A stretch of 64,000 nucleotides of DNA, from positions 34,330 to 98,329 of the forward strand of contig DAOTTX010000287.1 in assembly GCA_034437515.1 (NCBI GenBank), given 5' to 3'. This document shows positions 36,218-45,498 of this stretch, piece after piece; the first letter of the stretch is position 1, and each line of letters opens with the position of its first letter. Position numbers and translations under genes: made by a program. Source of the DNA: DAOTTX01 sp034437515. GTDB lineage: Bacteria > Chloroflexota > Anaerolineae > Aggregatilineales > Phototrophicaceae. The notes beneath the pieces are model-generated. The model saw nothing but the letters and a program-made list of their open reading frames with translations, was not told the origin of the DNA and searched no databases.

Positions 36218-36730
36218 ATGCACGAGGTCATTAAGCAGCACCAGTGGCGAAAAAGTGAGTTGATCGAGCGTGGGTTTGCTTACTACCAACGCAAAAAGCA
36301 GCTTGTATTGGCGGCACGCCTACCGGAGTCAGTCGCACCGATGGAGATTCACTATCCGATGGAGACGGTTATCGCGGAATCGGGCGACGTGATCTGCTTT
36401 GACCCCGGCAGCGAGACCCGCCCGACGTTGCTCGATTACGATCACTGGTCGGTCAAAATGAGCATTTTCCTACAAACCTACCGCGATTGGGACGAGTCGC
36501 TGAATCCTACAACCAGCGAGGCGCATCTGCTGGAATGCGGTTGTAAGCCCTATTACAAATCAATTGGTGTGTGGGCGCGGCGTTTGCAAGCCCCGACATG
36601 GATTCAAAGTCTAGAAAGCCCACAGCCGATGCTCATCCCTGAAGGGATGTGGCTCGCCGTCGGCCCGGAGGGTGAACCCTGGCACATCGAAGACGAAAAA
36701 TTCCGGCAACGCTACATCATTGAGAGTTAA
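36218..36730 (+). CDS. Unrecognised 170-residue protein with a PGDW-like C-terminal block
   Basis: No family is recognised with confidence. The protein is hydrophilic, rich in Trp and Tyr, and lacks a signal peptide. Its end, PEGMWLAVGPEGEPWHIEDE, resembles the PGDW/PGDY-type end domain seen in several small bacterial and phage proteins, where a P-x-D/M-W hydrophobic turn precedes a charged loop. It starts 9 bases after hyuA and ends 2 bases before the phosphoesterase gene, so it belongs to the same transcript. Confidence 0.65.
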   Translation: MHEVIKQHQWRKSELIERGFAYYQRKKQLVLAARLPESVAPMEIHYPMETVIAESGDVICFDPGSETRPTLLDYDHWSVKMSIFLQTYRDWDESLNPTTSEAHLLECGCKPYYKSIGVWARRLQAPTWIQSLESPQPMLIPEGMWLAVGPEGEPWHIEDEKFRQRYIIES

Positions 36731-36732
36731 TC

Positions 36733-37616
36733 ATGCGCCTCGCTCTACTCTCAGACATTCACGCCAATTTGCCCGCGCTGGAAGCGGTCATCACGGACAT
36801 GGCCCAGTTCAATGTCGATCATGTGGTGGTCGCCGGGGATAGCATCAACTGGGGGCCATTTTCGACACAGGTCATCGAGCGCATCATCAATGAACGATGG
36901 GCGGTCATTCGCGGCAATCATGAGATGTATCTGCTCGAATACCAGCGCGAGAACGTCCCCGAACACCGCCAGGTCTGGACGCTACCACCCTACCATCGGG
37001 CGACGATCCCGGCCTACTGGCAATATGTCATCGGTTCTTTGCCGGATGCACTGACGTTGTACTACCCGGATTTACCCCCGGTGCAAGTCGCCCATGCTGC
37101 CCCCGGTAATCACTTCACCGGCATCTACCCACAAACACCTGAACACGAAATCGAGGCCATGCTCGACGGAACCGAACCACGCACCGTGATCGTCGGGCAC
37201 ACCCATCTGCCCACCCACCTGCAAATCGGGCGTTGGCAGGTGATTAACCCCGGCGCGGTCGGCCTGCCGCTGAACGGCGTCCCTGGCGCGTCCTATGCGC
37301 TGCTCGACGGGGACGCGGACGGTTGGCGACCTACATTCCGGCACATCGAATACGACCAGACCGCGCTGTTCGACGAGTTCGAGCGCATCGAGCATGTCAA
37401 ACATCACGGCTCGACCGGCTACCTCGCCATCAACGAGTTTCGTACTGCGCGTCCGCTGATCGTGGGATACCACAGTTGGATGACCGCACAAAACCCCCAT
37501 GCTGACCGGGAGTCAATCGCTTTTGCTGAGCAATACGTCGAAAGCGATTTACGCTGGGAATACCTGCACCCGCTCTACCGGGTGAATCTGCCGCAAACCT
37601 ACGATTGGAAAACCTG

Positions 37617-37617
<1 letters not shown>
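36733..37617 (+). CDS. Calcineurin-like metallophosphoesterase
   Basis: The 294-residue protein has the complete metal-binding set of the YfcE/MJ0936-like class: SDIHAN at 8-13, VVVAGDSINWGP, VIRGNHEMY and VIVGHTHLPTHL. It would hydrolyse a phosphodiester or phosphomonoester with Mn2+ or similar; the substrate is unknown. It sits between hyuA and hyuB, its stop TGA sharing a base with the hyuB ATG, so it is translationally coupled to hyuB. Residues beyond 190 form an extra C-terminal region not typical of the minimal family. Confidence 0.92.
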
Positions 37618-39179
<1,562 letters not shown>

Positions 39180-39257
39180 TTATATAGGCTTTGCTCGATG
39201 AACATTATAGATCTGTGCATTCGAAAGCACATGGTCGTAGCATGGAGATAAGACTCA

Positions 39258-39355
39258 TCCTCACCCCTTCCGAATGACCCGACCTGCGGTCGCGCTCGTC
39301 TCTCCAAAGTGTTGGAGAGGCGAGCGAGCAGGGGTGAGGACATCGAAAATTAAGG
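39258..39355 (+). repeat. Inverted-repeat element, copy 1, in the 328-base gap before the AAA ATPase
   Basis: TCCTCACCCC (39258-39267) and GGGGTGAGGA (39331-39340) are perfect 10-bp inverted repeats. Between them CTCGTCTCTCCAA/TTGGAGAGGCGAG (39295-39324) forms an inner hairpin. The trailing ACAT...AAAATTAAGG (to 39355) is shared with copy 2 at 40808-40869. The rest of the gap (39180-39507) has no gene or clear promoter. Confidence 0.75.
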
Positions 39356-39507
39356 TTATTCTTCCATTCAGCCATCAGCCGGTCATCGCTCACCGGCAGC
39401 GTGGTGACCATAGACGGACAGACATCCGTGACCGTACATTAAAATTCTTGTCCTATACAGCGGAATGGGTCATGATAGGGGCAATTACGCAGGGGGAAAT
39501 CCACACC

Positions 39508-40722
39508 ATGTCAGATATTCAGACGCCATTCGTCAACCGGCAACAACTCATCAACCAATTTCAAAATCACCTGACTTCCAGCGGCGAACGGGCCGCGATC
39601 ACATTCATCGGTCGGCGTAAGATCGGCAAAACTGCCCTGCTGCATCAGCTTCGGCAGCGGTTCACCGAGGGGACGATTTGCCTGTATGTCGCACTATCCG
39701 CGTCGGTGGATGAGGACACACTGCTGAAATCCATCGCCCAACAGACCATTGACGCGGTCACCGGGTTGGATTATGTGATGCGCGTTCCGGTCAACCTGCC
39801 CGAAGACGATGATGAAATCGCCCTGCGTGATTGGCTGGCGGATGAATGTCTGCCCCACCTCACGGATATTATGCGCTCCCGGCAGCGGTTGGCGCTGCTA
39901 CTCGACGATGCACATCACCTCATCGACATGGTGCAGCCATCCGACGATGAAAGCCTCGCGGCCTATTTCTACGAGCGCATCAGCCCACAGATGTCCATCG
40001 GCCTGAGCTTGCCGCTACGTTATGAAGATCGACTCGATGTGCTGGCACCGTTAGTCCGCGCCCCACAGACTTACCGGCTCAACGCACTTACCCAGGAAGA
40101 GGCCGCCCCCCTATTTCTGGAATACGCCGAGCTTGCCATCCCCAATGAGATCCTCACCCAACTTTATGAGAACACCGGCGGAGAACCGCTGCTGCTGGCG
40201 GCCTACCACACACAGACGCTCGAACGTGAACTGCGCGTTATCACACAGCAGAACCTCGACGCGATCACCCCGGCAATCTATGCGGCGTATCAAACGTTCT
40301 TCCGTACCCGCTGGGACGAACTCGACGGGGAACAACGGTTGATCCTGACAGCCATTGTCGGCATGATCTACGACGACCCGCTGCAACCGATCCAACCGAG
40401 TCGCATCTCAAACTGGCTGGCGGCACAAGACTACACCGTCGATACAACCACGATCAACGCCGCGATGCGCGGCCTGGAATACCTGGAAATCATCGACGGT
40501 CAGGGCCGCATCCGTTCAAAGTTGCTGCGGCGCTGGTTAATCGAAAACGCGCGCCTGGAAGCGGAAACGAGCGGCGCGTTTGGCGGATTTTCACGCGAGG
40601 TGTTGCTGGCCGGGGTAGCCTTACTGGTCGCCGTCACGCTGTTGATCGCGGTGGCGGCATCACTGACTGAGGGTGACGCCACCAGCGCCAGTGCCCCACC
40701 GACTGTCACCCTCGTCCCTTGA
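39508..40722 (+). CDS. Membrane-anchored AAA/STAND-type ATPase
   Basis: The ATG at 39508 has AGGGGGAA 9 bases upstream; a longer frame runs back into the upstream repeat and is not coding. The 404-residue protein has Walker A GRRKIGKTA near residue 31, Walker B-like LALLLDDAHHLIDM near 130 and RLNALTQEEAAPLFLEYAEL, a sensor region of archaeal-type/ORC-like AAA ATPases, then a winged-helix region (280-360). Near the C-terminus is a membrane segment (EVLLAGVALLVAVTLLIAVA). It resembles ATPases that bind ligand or peptide and report to a membrane partner. It is bracketed by two copies of a repeat element and has no co-transcribed neighbour. Confidence 0.78.
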   Translation: MSDIQTPFVNRQQLINQFQNHLTSSGERAAITFIGRRKIGKTALLHQLRQRFTEGTICLYVALSASVDEDTLLKSIAQQTIDAVTGLDYVMRVPVNLPEDDDEIALRDWLADECLPHLTDIMRSRQRLALLLDDAHHLIDMVQPSDDESLAAYFYERISPQMSIGLSLPLRYEDRLDVLAPLVRAPQTYRLNALTQEEAAPLFLEYAELAIPNEILTQLYENTGGEPLLLAAYHTQTLERELRVITQQNLDAITPAIYAAYQTFFRTRWDELDGEQRLILTAIVGMIYDDPLQPIQPSRISNWLAAQDYTVDTTTINAAMRGLEYLEIIDGQGRIRSKLLRRWLIENARLEAETSGAFGGFSREVLLAGVALLVAVTLLIAVAASLTEGDATSASAPPTVTLVP

Positions 40723-40807
40723 TGGACAAACCAATTAGAATTGTCCGAATGTGGGGGCAAAGCCCGTGTGCCTGCCCAGAGCGATTACGCCGGGTCACCC
40801 CTACTTA

Positions 40808-40869
40808 TCCTCACCCCTTCCGAACGACACCAGCGCAGCGAGTAGGAGTGAGGACATTCAAAATTAAGG
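40808..40869 (+). repeat. Inverted-repeat element, copy 2
   Basis: TCCTCACCCCTTCCGAACGAC (start 40808) and AGGAGTGAGGACATTC (to about 40860), then AAAATTAAGG (to 40869), match the ends of copy 1 in the same orientation but with a shorter middle. The outer arms (40808-40817 and 40845-40854) differ by one base. It lies in the gap between the AAA ATPase and the convergent transmembrane kinase gene; nothing else was found there. Confidence 0.7.
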
Positions 40870-40890
40870 CGATCCGTTTACATTCGTCTA

Positions 40891-42930
40891 TTAACTTTGC
40901 TCGTCGAGGCTCACCAGACACTCAATGCGCGGTAGCCCTTCGTGGTCGATGGTGTACACACGCTCGATGACCTCACAGGTCGCCAACACAGCACCATCGC
41001 GGCGTACCTCGAAGGCCGGGTGATCGTCCGTCGTCACCCAAAATGAATGGATCGTCTGCCGGAAGCGTACCCGTGAGCCACAGGCGGTCGCCGGGGGTTC
41101 GTCGTCTTCCAGTTGGACGAAGCTCGTCGTCCACACTTGTAAACAATTACCCGGCCTCAGACTGTAGATGGCGCGGGTGTTCCATTCTTCCACATCGTAA
41201 ACAATCGAGTCCGCGTCGTCGCTGGTCAAACGCACAAAGTCGATCCCGCCCAGGTCGAGGCGGCGCTCTGATTGATTGAGCAGCACCAACGTGCGACCAT
41301 CGTAGATCAAACGTAACTCAGCCGGTTGTGCTTCGGTCGATGACGGCTCCGGTGTGGCGGTTGCCGCCTCGGTTGGCGTATTCGTCGTGCCTTCCGTTGG
41401 TGTGTCCGTCGGTTGTGCAGTCGGTGTCGATGTAGCAGTAGAGTCTTCCGTCGCTATCGCGGTGTTGGTCGCTACTTCCGTCGGTGTGCGGGTGGCTTCT
41501 TCAGTCGCTTCCTCGATTGATGCCGATGTCGATGTGACTTGCGGTGTGGCTTCTTCGGTCGCTTCTTCAGTCGCTTCCTCGATTGATGCCGATGTCGATG
41601 TGACTTGCGGTGTGGCTTCTTCGGTCACTTCGAGTAGCGCCACTCCACCGGATGCGGTTGAACTGGCGTTGAGCGCGATGGTATCCTCCACGTCACCGTT
41701 ATCATCATCGGCACCACCGAACAACAGCAACCCGCCAACCGCCAATACAATCACCGCGACGAACAACCCGACCAGCGCATAAATGATGCCCCGGTTGGGT
41801 TCGTCCTGGACGTGACGGGTCGATTTGGGATGTTTGGTATCCGCCTTTGCTTCGATCTCCGCGAAGATCGGATGTTTGCGCGACGATTCACGGATGGTCG
41901 GGCTTTCGTCCATCATGCTGCTGCCAGCAGATGCCCCCGTGACGACCTCCGGCGGTGGTGAATGGCGTGTCTGTGATTGCTGATCCTCGGTGCTATCCTC
42001 TAACACGTCTTCCATCGACGCTGATGTCCATAGTGACTGGGTGTCATTTTCCAGGTCATGGGTGTCCTCGTCATCGCTGACAGCAAATGCGCCTTCCAAC
42101 GCCATGACAAACGTCTGCCCGGTGTTAAAGCGTTTACGCGGTTCTTTATCCAGCGCCTTCATGATGACGTCTTCCACCTGCGGGGAAATCTTGACATTCA
42201 ACGTACTGGGCATAGGCGGCGGATCGCTAATGTGCTTGAGAGCCACGCTCATCGCGGAAACGTCCTCGAAGGGTACGCGCCCGGTCAGCATTTCAAACAA
42301 CACAATGCCCAACGAGTACAGATCGCTCTGCGGCACGGCCTGCTTGGAAGAAAGCGCCTGTTCCGGCGCGATGTAATGCACACTGCCGAAGGTATTGCCG
42401 AGCGTGCCTTCCTGCGCGTTCAACGCCAGGCCAAAGTCCGTCAGCACGGCCTGCCCGCTTTTGGTCAACATGATGTTGGAGGTTTTCACATCGCGGTGGA
42501 TTACCCCCTGCTGGTGGGCGTAGTCAAGCGCACTGCCGATGTCACGCATGACCCGTAGGATATAGGCATGGTTCATGTGCTTTTTGTTCTGGTTCAACTT
42601 TTTAAGCACTTCACGCAGATTTTGTCCATCGACGAAGCCCATCGCCATGTAATACAACGTTTTGGTCTCGTTTTGACCAAACTGATAGATACTGACGATA
42701 TTCGGATGATCTAACCGGGCAATCGACCGCGCCTCACGTTGAAAGCGTTGGCGGTAATCTTCTTCGTCTTCACTGGCAAGCAGGTTGGGTTCAATAACTT
42801 TGACCGCCGCGTAACGATCAAGTGCGGAGTCATACCCTTTGTAGACACGCGCCATGCCCCCTTGCCCAAGCATGTCTTGAATCACATAATCACCGAGCGT
42901 TTGCCCGATCAAAGGATCGCTTGTAGCCAT
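40891..42930 (-). CDS. Transmembrane Ser/Thr protein kinase (PknB-like)
   Basis: The 679-residue protein has a complete kinase domain (10-275): GQGGMARVY, Lys44, HRDVKTSNIML (Asp147), DFGLAL (165) and an ILFEMLTGRVPF helix. A hydrophilic juxtamembrane region is followed by one membrane segment (about 380-402). The outer part has a Thr/Glu/Ala-rich stalk (about 420-530) and a terminal beta-rich domain (about 540-675) that could be the sensor. The stalk is encoded by tandem 66-bp repeats. It is divergent from the Clp-TPR-kinase-FHA run (186-base gap), so both may answer to the same signal. The substrate is unknown. Confidence 0.92.
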   Translation of the reverse strand: MATSDPLIGQTLGDYVIQDMLGQGGMARVYKGYDSALDRYAAVKVIEPNLLASEDEEDYRQRFQREARSIARLDHPNIVSIYQFGQNETKTLYYMAMGFVDGQNLREVLKKLNQNKKHMNHAYILRVMRDIGSALDYAHQQGVIHRDVKTSNIMLTKSGQAVLTDFGLALNAQEGTLGNTFGSVHYIAPEQALSSKQAVPQSDLYSLGIVLFEMLTGRVPFEDVSAMSVALKHISDPPPMPSTLNVKISPQVEDVIMKALDKEPRKRFNTGQTFVMALEGAFAVSDDEDTHDLENDTQSLWTSASMEDVLEDSTEDQQSQTRHSPPPEVVTGASAGSSMMDESPTIRESSRKHPIFAEIEAKADTKHPKSTRHVQDEPNRGIIYALVGLFVAVIVLAVGGLLLFGGADDDNGDVEDTIALNASSTASGGVALLEVTEEATPQVTSTSASIEEATEEATEEATPQVTSTSASIEEATEEATRTPTEVATNTAIATEDSTATSTPTAQPTDTPTEGTTNTPTEAATATPEPSSTEAQPAELRLIYDGRTLVLLNQSERRLDLGGIDFVRLTSDDADSIVYDVEEWNTRAIYSLRPGNCLQVWTTSFVQLEDDEPPATACGSRVRFRQTIHSFWVTTDDHPAFEVRRDGAVLATCEVIERVYTIDHEGLPRIECLVSLDEQS
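41501..41632 (-). repeat. Two tandem 66-bp copies in the kinase stalk
   Basis: The sequence 41501-41566 is repeated nearly identically at 41567-41632 (22 codons each), encoding ATEEATPQVTSTSASIEEA-type units. A related decayed unit precedes them. Identity at DNA level points to a recent copy-number change. Confidence 0.85.
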
Positions 42931-42977
42931 GAATTTTCTCGATCATAGTTTGCATTTAGTTACGCTGATACACTCCG

Positions 42978-42983
42978 ATTATA
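42978..42983 (-). promoter_or_regulatory. Candidate -10 box for the transmembrane kinase
   Basis: TATAAT on the minus strand lies 48 bases upstream of the ATG at 42930. No good -35 is seen. A TATACT on the plus strand at 43081-43086 may serve the divergent Clp gene; its -35 is also poor. Confidence 0.35.
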
Positions 42984-43116
42984 GCGCCACATCCAAAAAA
43001 CGCCCGGTGTGATTGCTTAACGTTTGCCCATATAAGAATTTTGTTTCTTATTTTTTACAGATGTGACAATAAAATTGCGGTATACTCAACACAGTTCTTT
43101 TCTAGGTACCAACGAT

Positions 43117-45492
43117 TTGGATGCATCTGTGACACCTTCACCTGACATTCCAGAAAAAGAAATTCGAGAACGCTGTTCGAAAGTTCTGACCGCCTCGGCA
43201 GAAGAAGCCCGGCGACTCGGTCATACCTACATCGGTACGGAGCATCTGTTCATCGCGGCGACACGCAACGAAGAAGGCCCGACCTGTAACCTGCTACGTC
43301 GCGCCGAACTCAACCCACGTGAGGTACGCAACGAGATCCGCCGTGAGATCGGCACCGGCGATGGCCCACAGGGCGAGGTGCTTCCGCTAACACCACGCAC
43401 GGAGATCGTGCTTTCGCTGTCAATCTTCCTGGCAGAGCAGGAAGAGTCTTACGAAGTGCAAGAACGCCACCTGTTGATGGCTTTGCTACAAGAGGGTGAG
43501 GGCGTCCCGGTGCGTAAGTTGATCGACCTGGGTTTTGACCTCAACCACTGGTTACAACGCCTCATCGCCGAGGAGCAGGACGATATGGTCGCGCCCATTT
43601 CCGACGACAGCGACCTGTTCGAATTCCTGGAAGACTCCGATAGTGAGTTCGACATCCCGCGCCCCAGCCGTTTGTTCGGGCTGCGCCACTCACGCGCCGC
43701 CGAAGACTCCGACGGCCCCCATACCCCACTTCTGGACAAATACGGGCGTGATCTAAACACACAGGCCAGCGAGGGGCGCATCACAGCGGCGATTGCACGA
43801 GAAAACGAACTGCGTGCCGTCGCACGGACGCTGGCTCGTAGCAAGAAAAACAATCCCTTGCTGTTGGGTGATGCCGGCGTCGGCAAGACCGCCGTCGTCG
43901 AGGGGTTGGCCCATGCCATCCACGAAGGCACCGCGCCGCCCTCACTGCAAAGCAAACGTATCGTACAGATCGAGATCGGTACACTGGTCGCCGGGACGAG
44001 CCTACGGGGGCAGTTCGAGGAACGGCTGGTCGGCATCGTCGATGAGATCAAAAAGGCCGGCAACTGTATCCTGTTCATCGACGAAATCCATACCATTGTC
44101 GGCGCAGGTGACACCATCGACAGCAACCTCGACGCGGCGAACATCCTCAAACCGGCGCTGGCTCGTGGTGAAATCATGTGCATCGGCGCGACCACGCACG
44201 AAGAATATCGCCGTGCCATCGCGCAAGACCCCGCCCTTGACCGTCGCTTCCGCACCATCGACATCGAAGAACCGGGCGAGGCCGACGCGGTAACGATCCT
44301 CCAAGCGCAGCGCGTCAAGCTGGAAGAACATCATGGCGTGGTCATCGCAGATCGCACGATAGAGGCCGCCGTCAAGCTCTCCGTCCGGTATATGCCGGAT
44401 CGCCGCCTGCCGGATAAGGCGCTTGATCTGCTGGACGAAGCCTGCACACGGGTAATTATACGCACCACACACCCGGATATGGAAGAATTCCCTAACGACG
44501 TACAGGTCAACGACGTGACCGCTGTGCTTTCCGAGTGGACGGGCATCCCGGTGACGGAGCTTTCCACTGACGACAAGCGCCGCCTCGCCCAGTTGGAAAA
44601 CGATCTGCTCTCGCGGGTGATCGGACAGGATCACGCGGTTTCGACCGTCGCCGACGCGATCAAGACCTCACGCGCTGGCCTCAGCGACCCCAACCGGCCT
44701 ATCGGTGTATTTTTGTTCCTCGGCCCGTCCGGTGTGGGCAAGACGGAACTAGCGCGGACGCTGGCGCACTTTATGTTCGGCAGTGAGGACGCCATGCTCC
44801 GGTTGGATATGTCCGAGTTCCACGAGGCGCACACTGTCGCCCGGTTGGTTGGCGCACCACCCGGCTATCGTGATACACAGCGCGGCGGTCAGCTCACGGA
44901 TGGTCTGCGCCGTCGCCCATACAGCGTCGTGCTGCTGGACGAGGTCGAGAAAGCCGCGCCGGAAGTGTTCGACGTGTTCTTACAAGTCTTCGACGAAGGG
45001 CGAGTCAGCGATGCACACGGGCGTGTGGTCGATACCCGCCACTCGATCTTCATCATGACCAGCAACATCGGCACGCAGGAAGGCGGTAAATCGTTGGGCT
45101 TTGACGCCAGCCCGACCGAACGTCAGGATTACTCACGCTATCTCAAGCAGTTCTTCCGCCCGGAGTTCATCAACCGGCTGGATGAAGTCATCACGTTTAA
45201 CACACTCAGCGAGGAAACAGTCAGCCGCATCCTTGATTTGCAACTGGCAGAACTTCACGACCGGCTGCAAGAACAAAACATTGACATCGAATTGAGTGAT
45301 GACGCCCGGCAGCTCATTCTAGAAGCAGGCTACGACCCGATCAACGGTGCCCGCCCGCTACGGCGCACGGTCGAACGGATGCTAACGCGCCCGCTCAGTA
45401 ACGAGATCGTCCAGGAGCACTTCGAAGGCGGCGGTAAGGTGCGCGTCGAAGTGGACGACCAACAACAAATCACGTTCAACATGGTTGAGTAG
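43117..45492 (+). CDS. Clp family AAA+ unfoldase without middle domain
   Basis: Two AAA modules: Walker A1 GDAGVGKT near residue 251 and Walker A2 GPSGVGKT near 536, plus an N-terminal Clp repeat pair (EEARRLGHTYIGTEHLFIAA). Between the modules the text runs from VIIRTTHPDMEEFP to DVTAVLSEWTGIPV with no middle coiled coil, unlike ClpB or ClpC. An LGF tripeptide near residue 660 lies where ClpC has the ClpP-docking VGF/IGF loop, so it may feed a ClpP-like protease; none is in the window. TTG 43117 has AGGT 9 bases upstream; the longer GTG 43063 start overlaps a TATACT and is less likely. The next gene follows by 6 bases and is a TPR-kinase. Confidence 0.88.
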   Translation: MDASVTPSPDIPEKEIRERCSKVLTASAEEARRLGHTYIGTEHLFIAATRNEEGPTCNLLRRAELNPREVRNEIRREIGTGDGPQGEVLPLTPRTEIVLSLSIFLAEQEESYEVQERHLLMALLQEGEGVPVRKLIDLGFDLNHWLQRLIAEEQDDMVAPISDDSDLFEFLEDSDSEFDIPRPSRLFGLRHSRAAEDSDGPHTPLLDKYGRDLNTQASEGRITAAIARENELRAVARTLARSKKNNPLLLGDAGVGKTAVVEGLAHAIHEGTAPPSLQSKRIVQIEIGTLVAGTSLRGQFEERLVGIVDEIKKAGNCILFIDEIHTIVGAGDTIDSNLDAANILKPALARGEIMCIGATTHEEYRRAIAQDPALDRRFRTIDIEEPGEADAVTILQAQRVKLEEHHGVVIADRTIEAAVKLSVRYMPDRRLPDKALDLLDEACTRVIIRTTHPDMEEFPNDVQVNDVTAVLSEWTGIPVTELSTDDKRRLAQLENDLLSRVIGQDHAVSTVADAIKTSRAGLSDPNRPIGVFLFLGPSGVGKTELARTLAHFMFGSEDAMLRLDMSEFHEAHTVARLVGAPPGYRDTQRGGQLTDGLRRRPYSVVLLDEVEKAAPEVFDVFLQVFDEGRVSDAHGRVVDTRHSIFIMTSNIGTQEGGKSLGFDASPTERQDYSRYLKQFFRPEFINRLDEVITFNTLSEETVSRILDLQLAELHDRLQEQNIDIELSDDARQLILEAGYDPINGARPLRRTVERMLTRPLSNEIVQEHFEGGGKVRVEVDDQQQITFNMVE

Positions 45493-45498
45493 AGAGAT

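Noticed and set aside
39274..39507. Longer start for the AAA ATPase
   Set aside because: The added region covers the hairpin repeat and lacks a ribosome site.
41501..41632. CRISPR-like tandem repeat
   Set aside because: The 66-bp units are directly adjacent with no spacers and encode in-frame protein, so this is a coding repeat.
41354..41782. Plus-strand frame of 142 residues, apparently membrane-like (Val/Ala/Ser-rich)
   Set aside because: It is the antisense of the Thr/Glu/Ala-rich stalk repeat of the kinase; the hydrophobicity comes from reverse-complemented GAG/GCC-type codons.
43063..43116. GTG start at 43063 for the Clp gene
   Set aside because: It overlaps the TATACT promoter-like element and has no ribosome site; the added residues are not Clp-like. 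The true start remains uncertain.
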